DNA of 64,000 bases from Capnocytophaga sp. ARDL2 (GCF_041530365.1 NZ_CP168034.1:868001-932000), one strand, 5' to 3'; shown: positions 7,469 through 18,764, numbered from the stretch's first letter. A program made the numbers and translations. The notes: generated by a model not told the origin, from the sequence alone.

Positions 7469-9190
7469 TTAAAACTCCGCTTCGGCTTCAAAAATCATTT
7501 CTTTTTGTGTAATGGGATGTGTGATTTTTAGTCGCTTGGCGTGTAAATACAATCTATCGGCAGGTGTACCGTACAAATCATCACCTTTGATAGGTATATT
7601 CAATCCTAAGGCGTGTGCAGAATGCATTCGCAATTGATGCGTTCGTCCAGTGATAGGTGTGTAGGCTATGCGAGTAGTGCCGTTTTTTATTTCGAGTATT
7701 TCGTATTTTGTTACAGCTTTTTTTCCATAGTCGAAGCAAACTTTTTGTTTAGGTCTGTCGTCTATGTCGAGAATCAACGGTAGGTTGATAATGCCAGTTT
7801 TTTCTGCCGAAATTTCGCCATCGAGCAAGGCAATGTATTGTTTTTCAGTTTTGTGTTTGATAAATTGCTGTTGCAAATGCTTGTGAACTTCCTTGGTTTT
7901 TGCCAAAATCATAATCCCCGAAGTGGACATATCCAATCGGTGAACGATGAGAGGTCCCGTAGCATTGGGGTAGCGATTTTTTATACGTTCATATACCGAA
8001 TCGTGTACATTGATACCAGGTACGGACAAAAATTCCGCGGGTTTGTTTACCACCACAATATAGGGATCGTCATATACGATGGGCAATTCTTTCCCTTCGG
8101 CAGGGTTTACGAGCAAGGGATTTTCCTTTACTTCCAATCCGTCCATCATAAACGACAATATCGGCATACATTTTCCCCAACAAGCAGGGTAGATTTGTCG
8201 GTGTTTTTTTACTTCCGATTTAGGAGAAGCTCCCCACCAAAACTCCGCAATTGCCAAGGGTTTTAGGTTGTGTAGATACGCCATTTGCAATAGCTTAGGA
8301 GCACAACATTCACCTGCACCTGATGGAGGTGTGCTATATACATTTTTTTTAAAAATATCGAGTAAATCTTTTCGTTCGCCTTTGGCATTGAGAAAATTAT
8401 ACGAATGAAATAACTTTTGTTGTAGTTGATTTGATTTTTCTTGTCGTTCCTTTTTCAGTTGTTGAATTATAAACTCAAAATCCTGAATTTTCTCCGCAAT
8501 TTCGTTTATTTGAGTTGAAAATTGTGCTTCAAGAATGCGTAATTCGTGTTTGTCTCGCAGACTTTGCTTGATTAAATCATTTTCAAATTTGGTGTATTCT
8601 TCGGCTGAGAGCATATTTTTAAACTGCAATCTCTTTTCTTTTCGTTCGTTTTTCAGCTGTTTGTTTCGTTGTTTTTTCTGAGTAATCGCCGTTTCTTTCT
8701 CCTTTGAAAGAGTATTTAATCGTTCTTTCAATAAAAGAAAATTTTCATCCTTTTCAATAGATTCGATTTGTGCATTGATACGATTAAGGTGTTTTTCCTC
8801 TTCCACAAAAAAGCTGTTTTCTGTGAGCATATCAAAAACCGGCGGAACAAAAAACGAAATATGATTGCTGTTTGCCAATTTTCCCGAAAAAGCTGCCAAA
8901 TATCCCAATTCGCCTGTTGGTTTTTCTACGACCAGTACGCCAAACATTTTCCCAATCGATTGTTCGTTGGGAGTTGTAATACCAAAATCGTGGGTAAAAT
9001 CCTTGGTAGTTTCCAAGTAGTTTTGTAATTCCTTTAAAGCAAGTTCGCACAGCGGATGTGTATCGATTACAAAGGGAAAATTAAACTGTTGGGGAAGTTC
9101 TATCGATTGAATATCGGTTTGAAAACAACGGAAGTATTTCTCTATCGTTTCTTCGGATTTTTTTATGGAAAATTGGGCAAAATTTGTCAT
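7469..9190 (-). CDS. RluA-family RNA pseudouridine synthase with long N-terminal extension
   Basis: A 573-residue protein. The C-terminal part (about 365-573) is the RluA-type catalytic domain that isomerises uridine to pseudouridine in rRNA or tRNA. The catalytic-Asp motif HRLDMSTSGIMILAK lies near 415 and RTHQLRMH near 520. The first 360 residues are not a simple S4 domain: they include a charged, Lys/Glu-rich predicted coiled coil (about 135-265) and a Cys-containing segment (GAGECCAPKLL, then ACWGKCMPIL). Long RluA proteins of this build are known in Bacteroidota and some Gammaproteobacteria. The RNA target position cannot be inferred. Confidence 0.85.
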   Translation of the reverse strand: MTNFAQFSIKKSEETIEKYFRCFQTDIQSIELPQQFNFPFVIDTHPLCELALKELQNYLETTKDFTHDFGITTPNEQSIGKMFGVLVVEKPTGELGYLAAFSGKLANSNHISFFVPPVFDMLTENSFFVEEEKHLNRINAQIESIEKDENFLLLKERLNTLSKEKETAITQKKQRNKQLKNERKEKRLQFKNMLSAEEYTKFENDLIKQSLRDKHELRILEAQFSTQINEIAEKIQDFEFIIQQLKKERQEKSNQLQQKLFHSYNFLNAKGERKDLLDIFKKNVYSTPPSGAGECCAPKLLQMAYLHNLKPLAIAEFWWGASPKSEVKKHRQIYPACWGKCMPILSFMMDGLEVKENPLLVNPAEGKELPIVYDDPYIVVVNKPAEFLSVPGINVHDSVYERIKNRYPNATGPLIVHRLDMSTSGIMILAKTKEVHKHLQQQFIKHKTEKQYIALLDGEISAEKTGIINLPLILDIDDRPKQKVCFDYGKKAVTKYEILEIKNGTTRIAYTPITGRTHQLRMHSAHALGLNIPIKGDDLYGTPADRLYLHAKRLKITHPITQKEMIFEAEAEF

Positions 9191-9223
9191 TAAAGCGTAT
9201 CTTTGCTACAAAAATAGGTAATT

Positions 9224-9580
9224 ATGTCTTATATATCAAAAGTAGTAAAAGGAACTTGTCCTCATTGTGGAAAAAGTAAAGTATTCAAAAGCATAGGAAA
9301 TATTCTCACTTTGTCTTTGCCAAAAATGCACGAAAACTGCCCTAATTGTAATTATTCCTTTCATAGAGAAACAGGATTTTATTTCGGAGCGATGTATATG
9401 AGTTATGCATGGACGGTTGCTGAAATGGTAGCGTGTTTTGTGTTGGGGTATTTGTTCCATGTAGATTGGCGTATCACATTTGCTGCGGTAGTAGTAGTGT
9501 TGATTTTATTGGCAAATTTCAACTTTAGAGTGTCTCGCTTGATGTGGTTGAATATGTTTTATAAAGAGGATGAGGCTTAA
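9224..9580 (+). CDS. DUF983 small membrane protein with zinc-ribbon-like cysteines
   Basis: A 118-residue protein. Two CxxC pairs, CPHCGKS near residue 12 and CPNCNYSF near 40, suggest a small zinc ribbon, followed by a tyrosine-rich stretch and two predicted membrane helices (about 57-77 and 82-99). This is the DUF983 layout common in Bacteroidota and Alphaproteobacteria; the function is unknown. It diverges from the pseudouridine synthase gene, with 33 bp between the starts. Confidence 0.82.
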   Translation: MSYISKVVKGTCPHCGKSKVFKSIGNILTLSLPKMHENCPNCNYSFHRETGFYFGAMYMSYAWTVAEMVACFVLGYLFHVDWRITFAAVVVVLILLANFNFRVSRLMWLNMFYKEDEA

Positions 9581-9615
9581 TGGTTAATTATCAATTGTCA
9601 ATGAATGAATAAACC

Positions 9616-9644
9616 AAAAACATCGTTGAATAGGCGGTGTTTTT
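9616..9644 (+). terminator. Terminator after the DUF983 gene
   Basis: A 10-bp stem (9616-9625 with 9635-9644, one G-T pair), a 9-nt loop and a T run. Confidence 0.7.
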
Positions 9645-9878
9645 ATTATTTAAGAGTTGTTTAGGATGTAACATTTCAAAATGCTTGTGATAAAATAAAT
9701 TTGTCATTGTAAAAAAATATTCGTTACATCTGCATCGATTTTTTCTGAAGGCAATTTATTCGTAGCTTCGTTTTATGTTAATATTACTTTTCAAGAATCT
9801 AAATAGTTTTAAGGAATCCCCTAATTTATATTTTATTAAAGCAAATTTAGCTTAAAAGTCTTTTTTCTTAATTAATTA
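9645..9878. other. Intergenic stretch with no recognised feature
   Basis: About 230 bp of AT-rich sequence. I see no reading frame, RNA or convincing promoter. It lies between the DUF983 terminator and the IS remnant. Confidence 0.5.
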
Positions 9879-10482
9879 ACCCGTTGTGCATTTTAAATTA
9901 TACTTGCTTTAATCTTATTTATTTCCTTTTTTAATACAAATTTGTTAATGTATTGAATTAAGGTTAAAGCAGTTATTTTACTGATAATTCGTGTTTTAAA
10001 ACCGTTGAATGATTTTGCATAATTCCTTTTAATCATAAATTGATCACATAACTGCGAAATCGAAGATTCGACGAAGTCAAAATAATGTTTCGATTCTTTT
10101 CCTCTTTCTCTTGAATAAGTAAAATTTTTCCCTAATCTGATTTATATGATAAAAAAGATTTCGTTTTCTTTTGTTGTAAACACTTCTTTCTATTTTGTTT
10201 TTCAAAGAATTAGGTAGTTTTTTAAACAGTTGCATTTTACTATCAATACTTAAATATTTAATAGTTAAATTCAAACTCACAAGTTCTAAATCACTCATTT
10301 TTGGCTTTCTCCTTTGAGAAGGTAAAGACTTTTTAAAAACTTCTAAAATTCTTTCGTATATTTAACTTTATTGAATCTTCGATTTGTCCTAAGTTGTTCA
10401 TTTTTGATTTGTTTTATCGATATAAATATATTGATTTTCAGTTAAATGAATAACTTTTTTTATTTCATAATGTACAACGGGT
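9879..10482 (-). mobile_element. Internally deleted IS982-family element (MITE-like remnant)
   Basis: Both ends match the full copies at 52631-53609 and 54208-55186: left end ACCCGTTGTGCATT at 9879 and, on the other strand, ACCCGTTGTACATT ending at 10482. At 604 bp it is shorter than the 979-bp full element because the central catalytic part of the transposase is missing. A 73-codon relic of the N-terminal region (10298 to 10077, minus strand) joins straight to the distal YLFKRKRKRIETLF segment. Two short insertions absent from the full copies carry a 13-bp inverted repeat (10057-10069 and 10373-10385). No clear target duplication is seen. It cannot encode an active transposase but keeps both ends. 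Confidence 0.8.
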
Positions 10483-10598
10483 TAATACATTATATTTTAA
10501 CTATTATAATTAACTAATTCTTGACTTTTTTTTATTTTGATATTTCTTTTACCCAAAATAATTTCGTGGCGATTTTTTAATATAAATATTTACAAACA

Positions 10599-11123
10599 AT
10601 GAAAAAATATTTTACAATTATTTTATCCATATTTAGTTTGTTGAGTTGTACAAATGAAGAACAAGAAGTAAAACCAACTTTTGACAGAGGTTTTGTGGAA
10701 GTAGAGGTAGATGGTAAGTACAAAGACTTTAGTTCAAAAAATCATACATATCAATACAAGATTGATTATGTTGATTCTGGATGGGCTCATACAGCAAGAA
10801 TTGATGAAGTTCCAATATGGGAATATGACCAAATTAGCATCATTTGTTTATTTGGAGAAGATGGTAAAACTATTACAAATTTTAAAGTTCATTATACAGA
10901 TATGTTTGTAAGAGAAAGTGGTTATTCTGTAGGTGATATTTATTTATACTCAGATCAAGAAAATCCACTTATCTTCAGCAATGTTTACCAAGACAACGAA
11001 TATGTTTATGGTGAATTTGAAGGTGCATTGACACTAAAACCATACGAAGATAAAAGTATAGACTTTAAAAATGGTAAGTTTAAAATACCTTTATTTAGAG
11101 TGGAAAAAGATTCAAAATGGTAA
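10599..11123 (+). CDS. Hypothetical lipoprotein
   Basis: A 174-residue protein with a lipoprotein signal peptide: Lys-Lys, a hydrophobic core, then the lipobox LLSC with Cys at about residue 17. The mature part is acidic, rich in Tyr and Asp, and predicted to be mostly beta. I do not recognise a family. It stands alone between an IS remnant and a convergent gene, with a shared terminator. Export and lipidation are well supported by sequence; the function is not. Confidence 0.75.
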   Translation: MKKYFTIILSIFSLLSCTNEEQEVKPTFDRGFVEVEVDGKYKDFSSKNHTYQYKIDYVDSGWAHTARIDEVPIWEYDQISIICLFGEDGKTITNFKVHYTDMFVRESGYSVGDIYLYSDQENPLIFSNVYQDNEYVYGEFEGALTLKPYEDKSIDFKNGKFKIPLFRVEKDSKW

Positions 11124-11130
11124 AACAACA

Positions 11131-11159
11131 AAAAACATCGCTTAATAAGCGATGTTTTT
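11131..11159. terminator. Bidirectional terminator between the lipoprotein gene and bshA
   Basis: A perfect 13-bp stem (11131-11143 with 11147-11159) with a 3-nt loop and A/T tails. It includes the bshA stop codon. Confidence 0.85.
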
Positions 11160-12275
11160 GCGTTTTGATAATATATCTGTGTAAATACGTTCGTAAAGTG
11201 GGATGATTTTTTCAACAGAAAATTTTAATGAATGTTTCCAAGCATTGGTTTTAAATTTTTCCAAGGTGGCAGTGTCAGACAATATTAGCAACGAATTTTT
11301 TACCATGTCTTCAATGTCTCCAATAGGAGAGAGGTAGCCCGTCAATCCGTGAATGTTTACCTCGGGAATTCCGCCTGTGTTGGACGAAACTACGGGTACT
11401 CCACATGCCATCGCTTCTAACGCTGCCAAACCAAAACTTTCGGTTTCTGAAGGCAATAAAAACAAATCTGATACTTTCAATATTCTATCCACTTCGTTAG
11501 AATTACCAAAAAAGATTACTTTCTCAGAAATGTTCCAATTGGCAGCCATTTGTTCTGCTTTGATTTTGTCTGGACCATCGCCAATCATCATCAATTTTGC
11601 CGGTTGTTGTTCTAAAATCCCTTTAAAAACCTTCATTACATCTTCTATACGCTTTACTTTTCTAAAGTTGCTCACGTGTGTGATGATTCGTTCCTCTTTT
11701 GTTGCCAAAACCTGACGACACGATTCGGGAGTGTGCGATTTGTTTTCTATAAAGTTGGGAATGACATAAATATCCTTGGCAATGTCAAATAATTCATAAG
11801 TAGATTTTTTCAAATCTTCCGAAACAGAGGTTACAGCATCCGATTGATTGATACTAAAACTCACCGCACTTTTGTAATAAGGATGATTTCCTACCAAAGT
11901 AATATCCGTTCCGTGCAAAGTAGTAACCATCGGAAGCGAAATCCCTTGTTCTTTCAACATTTTTTTTGCCATATATCCTGCAAACGCATGCGGAATCGCA
12001 TAATGAACATGCAATAATTCTATACCGTGAAGTTTTACCATATCGACGATTTTACTCGATAATGCCAATTCGTATGGCTGATAGTGAAACAATGGATATT
12101 CGGGAACTATTACTTCATGATAATGAATGTTTGGGTTGAGTAATGCCAATCTTACAGGCATTTTGTATGTGATAAAGTGAACTTCATGCCCTTTTTTTGC
12201 CAATTCGATACCTAATTCAGTAGCAACAACACCACTACCTCCAAATGTTGGATAACAAACTATTGCTATTTTCAT
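11142..12275 (-). CDS. bshA: N-acetyl-alpha-D-glucosaminyl L-malate synthase
   Basis: A 377-residue GT4-family glycosyltransferase that joins L-malate to UDP-GlcNAc, the first step of bacillithiol synthesis. The BshA N-terminus is clear (MKIAIVCYPTFGGSGVVATE), followed by HVHYAIPHAFAGYM near residue 95, LHGTDITLVG near 124, and the GT4 donor-site motif PSETESFGLAALEAMACGVP near 282. Length matches BshA. The other bacillithiol genes are not adjacent. It diverges from katG, so two thiol/peroxide-defence genes share a 190-bp intergenic region. Confidence 0.93.
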   Translation of the reverse strand: MKIAIVCYPTFGGSGVVATELGIELAKKGHEVHFITYKMPVRLALLNPNIHYHEVIVPEYPLFHYQPYELALSSKIVDMVKLHGIELLHVHYAIPHAFAGYMAKKMLKEQGISLPMVTTLHGTDITLVGNHPYYKSAVSFSINQSDAVTSVSEDLKKSTYELFDIAKDIYVIPNFIENKSHTPESCRQVLATKEERIITHVSNFRKVKRIEDVMKVFKGILEQQPAKLMMIGDGPDKIKAEQMAANWNISEKVIFFGNSNEVDRILKVSDLFLLPSETESFGLAALEAMACGVPVVSSNTGGIPEVNIHGLTGYLSPIGDIEDMVKNSLLILSDTATLEKFKTNAWKHSLKFSVEKIIPLYERIYTDILSKRKNIAY

Positions 12276-12373
12276 GTGAAATAAATTTTGGTAAAAATAA
12301 GGATAAAAGTCAATTTTTATTAGTAGAGTATTCGTTTAATTTATGTTAAATATTTGCGTATGATAAATATTTT

Positions 12374-12396
12374 TTATAATATTATAAAATTATAAT
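12374..12396. promoter_or_regulatory. Possible PerR/Fur-type operator upstream of katG
   Basis: TTATAATATTATAA (12374-12387) resembles the PerR box TTATAATnATTATAA without its central base, and an overlapping perfect 7-2-7 inverted repeat (ATTATAA, AA, TTATAAT) spans 12381-12396. PerR regulates katA/katG genes in other bacteria. The region is very AT rich, so chance palindromes are likely. Confidence 0.3.
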
Positions 12397-12428
12397 ATAA
12401 AAAAATTATACAAGCTAAACATTTGTAG

Positions 12429-14700
<2,272 letters not shown>

Positions 14701-14715
14701 AAATCAAATGATAAA

Positions 14716-14750
14716 AAATTAGCCCTAACTAATTTAGTTGGGGCTAATTT
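14716..14750. terminator. Terminator between katG and the HD-domain gene
   Basis: A 15-bp stem (14716-14730 with 14736-14750, with mismatch or G-T at one position) and an AATTT loop. It lies between convergent genes and overlaps the minus-strand stop codon. Confidence 0.8.
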
Positions 14751-15157
14751 ATTTTTGCTTTCAAATAATGGTAATAGTTCAAATATTTATTCAAACGTTC
14801 TACATCTTTTTCTTCTAATTTAGACAATCTTTTTATATCGAGATTGTCTTCTAAATCATTGATTTTAAATTTTGTTGCGACGGGATTTTGAATAATTTGA
14901 TTAATGAAATCACCATAGTCTTCGTTTTTTCTTTTAGTTAAACAATCTAAAATGGCTATTATTTCATCAGAAAAACCTTCGATTTTTAGTTGTTCAAGTG
15001 TCCATTCAGTATCTTCGATCAGATCGTGTAGCAATCCATAAATTTTTTCTATTTCGATCTGTCCTTTTTCTCACACTCTTAGTAAATGGTGCAGATAGGG
15101 ATTTCCAGATTTATCTGTTTGATTTCTATGAGTAATCGATGCAATTTCTAATTTCAT
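14744..15157 (-). pseudogene. Small HD-domain (p)ppGpp-hydrolase-like protein, nonsense mutation
   Basis: From the ATG at 15155-15157 the frame reads 28 residues (MKLEIASITHRNQTDKSG..., LHHLLRV), hits TGA at 15071-15073, then continues in the same frame for another 108 residues: the HD metal motif LLHDLIEDTEW, then INDLEDNLDIKRL and a closing KDVERLNKYLNYY. Together this is the compact, about 137-residue HD hydrolase family related to the SpoT hydrolase domain (Mesh1-like). The metal ligands His-Asp and the distal Asp are kept. A short product could start at the TTG at 15032-15034, but it would lack the N-terminal helix bearing the first His. Decay or a sequence error are both possible. Confidence 0.75.
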
Positions 15158-15176
15158 TTTTTATTAGTAAAAAATA

Positions 15177-16046
15177 TTACTCCAAGTTCCCAAATTTTCC
15201 TTGTTCAAATTCTTTGAAAGCGGTGATCAATTCTTCACGTGTGTTCATCACAAATGGGCCATAAGCAGCGATAGGTTCGGCGATAGGTTCACCGCTAAGT
15301 AAAAGAATCTTTGAATTTTTGGTTGCTTTGATTTCGATATTTTCACCGTCTTTTGCAAAAAGTACAAAATGGTCAGCAGGAACGATTTCTGATTGATTTA
15401 CTGTGATTTCTCCATTGATTACTACCAAAGCTGTAGTATAATGTTTTGGAAATGAAAAACTTTCCACTGCGTTTTCTTTCAAATCTACATTGTACATTTC
15501 GATAGGAGAAAAAGTACTTGCTGCTCCTTTTTGATTTTGAAATTGACCTGCAATAATTTCTACTTCGCCCATATCATTGGCAATTGCTACTCTTGGAATA
15601 TCCTTATTTTCAATAGCTTGGTATTTTGCAGGAGTCAATTTATGCTTTGCAGGAAGATTGACCCACAATTGCATCATTTGGAAAATTCCCCCTTTTTTAC
15701 TCCATTCTGTTTCGTGAAATTCTTTGTGCAGAACGCCACTTCCAGCAGTCATCCATTGTACATCGCCCTGACCGATAATTCCCCCACCACCTGCACTGTC
15801 GCCGTGTTCTACTTTTCCTTGATAGGCAATCGTTACGGTTTCAAATCCTTTGTGAGGATGTACTCCCACACCACGAGGAATCTCGGTTGGAGAAAATTCG
15901 TACGGTGCGTTGTAATCCATCATGATAAATGGATCGGTGCGTTCCATAGAAAATACAGATGGAATAAAATTGTGAACTCTAAAACCATCGCCTACAAAGT
16001 GTGGCGTACCTGGTTTGATTACTTTTTCTATTGTTTTTGTTGTCAT
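15177..16046 (-). CDS. Pirin family protein
   Basis: A 289-residue bicupin. The N-terminal pirin domain holds the metal site: HPHKGFETVTI near residue 62 (two His) with a second histidine pair in the following GSGVLHKEFHE segment near 106. The C-terminal pirin domain ends in the usual AYGPFVMNTREEL motif near 258. Some pirins act as quercetin 2,3-dioxygenases; the substrate here is unknown. It may share a transcription unit with the downstream HD-domain gene. Confidence 0.9.
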   Translation of the reverse strand: MTTKTIEKVIKPGTPHFVGDGFRVHNFIPSVFSMERTDPFIMMDYNAPYEFSPTEIPRGVGVHPHKGFETVTIAYQGKVEHGDSAGGGGIIGQGDVQWMTAGSGVLHKEFHETEWSKKGGIFQMMQLWVNLPAKHKLTPAKYQAIENKDIPRVAIANDMGEVEIIAGQFQNQKGAASTFSPIEMYNVDLKENAVESFSFPKHYTTALVVINGEITVNQSEIVPADHFVLFAKDGENIEIKATKNSKILLLSGEPIAEPIAAYGPFVMNTREELITAFKEFEQGKFGNLE

Positions 16047-16128
16047 GATTTTAATTTTTTATACAGCAAAATTACGAGTAGTCATTGAGTGGTGTATTGA
16101 TGTATGTTAAGAAGTGAAAATTTTGCTT

Positions 16129-16708
16129 TTATTCTTTCGCTAATTCTTTACGCACACGGTTTAGACTTTCTGGAGTAATTCCAAGAAAGGAAGCAATCAT
16201 CCATTGAAGTATCCGCTGTATAAGATTGGAATACAGATTCATAAAGTCTAAATATCCTGTCTTTTGCAGAGGCACTAATCAACAAATGTATTTTGTTTTG
16301 TAAATAACGAATATGGCTTTGTGTGATTTGTTCGTTATATTTCTGATAACTTGGATTTTGTTCAGCAATCATACAATGAATTTGATCATTAAATTGCATT
16401 ACGACCGTATCTTCAATAGCTTGAATATAAAATTGAGAAGGTACTCCAAAATACAAGCTCGTACGGTCGCTGATAAACCATTGTTCAGAAGCAAATTGTA
16501 AAATATGTTCTTTATCAAAATCATCAATACTGTACATTCTCAACAACCCCTTTTCAACATAAAAATAACCTTGACAAATTTCACCTTGTTTTAGTAAATA
16601 ATCCCCTTTTTTACTTCTTTATAAATCAAAAAAGGTGACAATTTTGTCAAATTGTTCCTCTGAAATAGTTGTTTTTTCTATCAAATACTGTTCAAATGAA
16701 TAGGTCAT
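16129..16708 (-). pseudogene. Crp/Fnr-family transcriptional regulator, two lesions
   Basis: A cAMP-receptor-type regulator of about 192 residues can be read only across two breaks. From ATG 16706-16708, codons 1-29 are followed by TAA at 16619-16621. The frame then continues through the cyclic-nucleotide-binding fold (GDYLLKQGEICQGYFYVEKG, then LLRMYSIDDFDKEHILQFA) to LLISASAKDR, where an extra base at 16256-16257 shifts it. The next frame supplies the rest: YLDFMNLYSNLIQRILQWMI, then the helix-turn-helix ASFLGITPESLNRVRKELAK. Flavobacterial relatives of about 190 residues keep this whole path. Two independent breaks make true decay more likely here than in katG. Confidence 0.75.
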
Positions 16709-16746
16709 AACTTTATGCTTTTGTCCCAACGATAGCTTTTCACTTA

Positions 16747-17151
16747 TTACTGATTACTTGTTTTAAACACATTCATTTTGTCCAAATTAAGAAATGGGTT
16801 GTTTAGATTGGGAGCGTCTTCCAATTCAAAGCCAAAAGTTTTGTTTTTGAAATAACTTCTCCACAAATCGACAATTAGCGTTTCTAATGCAGAAATATCA
16901 TCAAAATTAGCTGTTGTAATTTTGATTGTTTCATCTAATAAATGAGCTAGTTTTGTGATTTTTGCAATTTCATCTTTTGAATATGTGGTGTCTATCACAA
17001 TACAATTGATGGAATGATTTTGTATTTTTTCTATTGCAGTTTCAATCGCTTGTTCTTGTACGATGTATATCATCGAGTTCCTTTTAGCAAGCGAAGCAGT
17101 ATTCCAATCTTTGTTGGAAATCGTCAAAAGTGTAAATTTTTTCATATACAA
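16747..17151 (-). CDS. Hypothetical protein
   Basis: A 134-residue protein I do not recognise. No signal peptide or membrane helix is seen. An alternating beta-alpha pattern (FTLLTISNKDW..., NSMIYIVQEQAIETAIEKI, NCIVIDTTYSKDEI) is compatible with a small Rossmann- or receiver-like fold, though no phospho-acceptor set is obvious. The start may be the Met at codon 3 (MKKFTLLT). It is upstream of the broken Crp/Fnr gene on the same strand with about 40 bp between. Confidence 0.65.
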   Translation of the reverse strand: MYMKKFTLLTISNKDWNTASLAKRNSMIYIVQEQAIETAIEKIQNHSINCIVIDTTYSKDEIAKITKLAHLLDETIKITTANFDDISALETLIVDLWRSYFKNKTFGFELEDAPNLNNPFLNLDKMNVFKTSNQ

Positions 17152-17222
17152 AATTACACTTTTATTTCTAAAGAATGATTAAACTGATTACTAATGAAAA
17201 GTAAAAAGGGGAGAGGATATAA

Positions 17223-17247
17223 AAAGCTGTCCAAATAGGACAGCTTT
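17223..17247 (-). terminator. Terminator after the small membrane-protein gene
   Basis: A perfect 10-bp stem (17223-17232 with 17238-17247) with a 5-nt loop and a T run on the minus strand. It lies 8 bp past the stop codon of the 56-residue gene. Confidence 0.75.
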
Positions 17248-17254
17248 ACTACGT

Positions 17255-17425
17255 TTACTGATTATATTCAGCTTCTCTTTTTGCTTTGTTTTCTTTGATT
17301 AAGTCAACTGCACCTCCAAAGGCCCAGTAAAATACAAATGAAACTAAGAAAAGCATCAACCAAAATCCCATAAGGATAATAGTAGCGCCAATCATAAAAG
17401 CAACGAATTGTTGAAAATCAAACAT
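17255..17425 (-). CDS. Small membrane protein, 56 residues
   Basis: A short reading frame from ATG 17423-17425 encodes MFDFQQFVAFMIGATIILMG, a continuing hydrophobic span through WLMLFLVSFVFYWAFGG, and a charged tail (DLIKENKAKREAEYNQ). It has one long or two short membrane helices with the charged end probably cytoplasmic. A hairpin terminator directly behind the stop supports a real gene. No family is recognised. Confidence 0.6.
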   Translation of the reverse strand: MFDFQQFVAFMIGATIILMGFWLMLFLVSFVFYWAFGGAVDLIKENKAKREAEYNQ

Positions 17426-17524
17426 AATATTCCGGAATTTTTTGTGTACTCTGCAAAAGTAGTAATTTTTTCTATTGTAAAAAAATCTTTCGCCTGAATT
17501 TAGTATTCTTTCAATAATATTGAA

Positions 17525-18253
17525 TCAATATAAAAGTTTTATTTCTTTCAAATTATACAAAACTTCTATATCATCTTCATGTAAAACGATCAATTTTCCT
17601 TGACGATTGACTCCTTTTATTATTCCTACTATTTTTCGTTGGTTGGGTAATTCAAATGTAGAAACTTGATTTTTTCGGAATAAATTTTCAAGATAAAAAT
17701 CCCATAAATTTTCTTCATTTAGAGGAAAATCATTTGCTAAAAGTTTGATTTGTTCTACTATTGTTTCGAGCAATTGCATTTTGTCTATCATCTGACCATA
17801 TACTGATAAAATCGACCCCGCTTGTGGCAAATGTTCAAATTCGGTGTCAAATACATTGATTCCTATCCCTACTACAGAGTAAATTTCACTTTCGTTTTTG
17901 ATTTGATTTTCGATGAGTATACCACATATCTTTCTATTACCTGCCAAAATGTCGTTTGGCCATTTTACACAATTTTTTGTTAAACCTAATTGTTCCAGTC
18001 CTTTAATTATAGCTTTTGTAATCAAAATATTCCATGAAAAAAGTTGTTCTGTTTTTTGGAATGTAAAGCGATGAAATACGCTAAAAGTAAGACTGTTCAA
18101 TGGATTGGATTTCCACACAGTACCTCTTTGTCCTTTTCCTTGGGTTTGATTTTCGGTAAATACAACTGTGAAATTTGGCAAATCGGAATTAACAGAAAGC
18201 ATTTTTAGATAATCATTGGTCGATCCGATGGCACTTGTTTTGATTAAATTCAT
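17525..18253 (-). CDS. birA: Biotin--[acetyl-CoA-carboxylase] ligase
   Basis: A 242-residue BirA of the short class, without the N-terminal DNA-binding domain. It activates biotin with ATP and attaches it to the carrier protein of acetyl-CoA carboxylase. Motifs: TQGKGQRGTVWKSNPLNSL at about residues 36-54 (biotin/ATP loop), KWPNDILAGNRKICGILIE near 98-116 with the catalytic Lys, and a C-terminal small beta domain. It diverges from rsfS. Lacking a helix-turn-helix, it should not act as a repressor. Confidence 0.92.
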   Translation of the reverse strand: MNLIKTSAIGSTNDYLKMLSVNSDLPNFTVVFTENQTQGKGQRGTVWKSNPLNSLTFSVFHRFTFQKTEQLFSWNILITKAIIKGLEQLGLTKNCVKWPNDILAGNRKICGILIENQIKNESEIYSVVGIGINVFDTEFEHLPQAGSILSVYGQMIDKMQLLETIVEQIKLLANDFPLNEENLWDFYLENLFRKNQVSTFELPNQRKIVGIIKGVNRQGKLIVLHEDDIEVLYNLKEIKLLY

Positions 18254-18338
18254 ACAAACAATTAGCTAATAGTCATTATCGTTTGGACAAAAGTAAGGAT
18301 TATCCAAAATACTTTGCCTTTTGCACTGAAAAAATTAC

Positions 18339-18346
18339 TAATTTTG
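18339..18346 (+). promoter_or_regulatory. -7 box of the rsfS-ftsH operon
   Basis: TAATTTTG fits TAnnTTTG, 36 bp before the rsfS ATG. A TTTG at 18313-18316 is 22 bp upstream of the box, slightly longer than the usual spacing. Confidence 0.5.
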
Positions 18347-18382
18347 TGCTTTTTGTACAAACGACTAAACAACTTTTATTAA

Positions 18383-18754
18383 ATGAATAAAGCAACGCAC
18401 AACAACGAAGAGCTTTTGGCTCTAATTATCGAAGGTATCGAAAATGTAAAAGGTGAAAATATCACTTTGCTCGACTTGAGAGAAATCAGCAATACACCTT
18501 GCGACTACTTTGTGATTTGTGATGGTAATTCCAATACGCAGGTAAACGCAATTTCGGGTTCTATTCAACGCACCGTTTCAAAGGCATTGAAAGACAAACC
18601 TTGGCATATCGAAGGTACCGAACAGGCTTTGTGGGTTTTGATGGATTATGTAAGTATCGTAGTACATATTTTCCAAAAAGACCAAAGAGCTTATTACAAC
18701 ATCGAAGACCTTTGGGGCGATGCGAAAATCACAGTATTAACTACCAACGACTAA
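18383..18754 (+). CDS. rsfS: Ribosome silencing factor
   Basis: A 123-residue RsfS/DUF143 protein. In other bacteria it binds ribosomal protein L14 on the large subunit and blocks subunit joining in starvation. The family core is clear: DLREISNTPCDYFVICDGNS at about residues 32-51, HIEGTEQALWVLMDY near 73-87, and VVHIFQKDQRAYYNIEDLWG near 92-111. It is 10 bp upstream of ftsH, a common flavobacterial gene pair, suggesting co-transcription of translation and protein quality control. Confidence 0.93.
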   Translation: MNKATHNNEELLALIIEGIENVKGENITLLDLREISNTPCDYFVICDGNSNTQVNAISGSIQRTVSKALKDKPWHIEGTEQALWVLMDYVSIVVHIFQKDQRAYYNIEDLWGDAKITVLTTND

Positions 18755-18764
18755 TCAATAATCT

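Noticed and set aside
10077..10298. 73-codon frame as a functional protein
   Set aside because: It is a fusion of transposase pieces across a deletion in the IS remnant.
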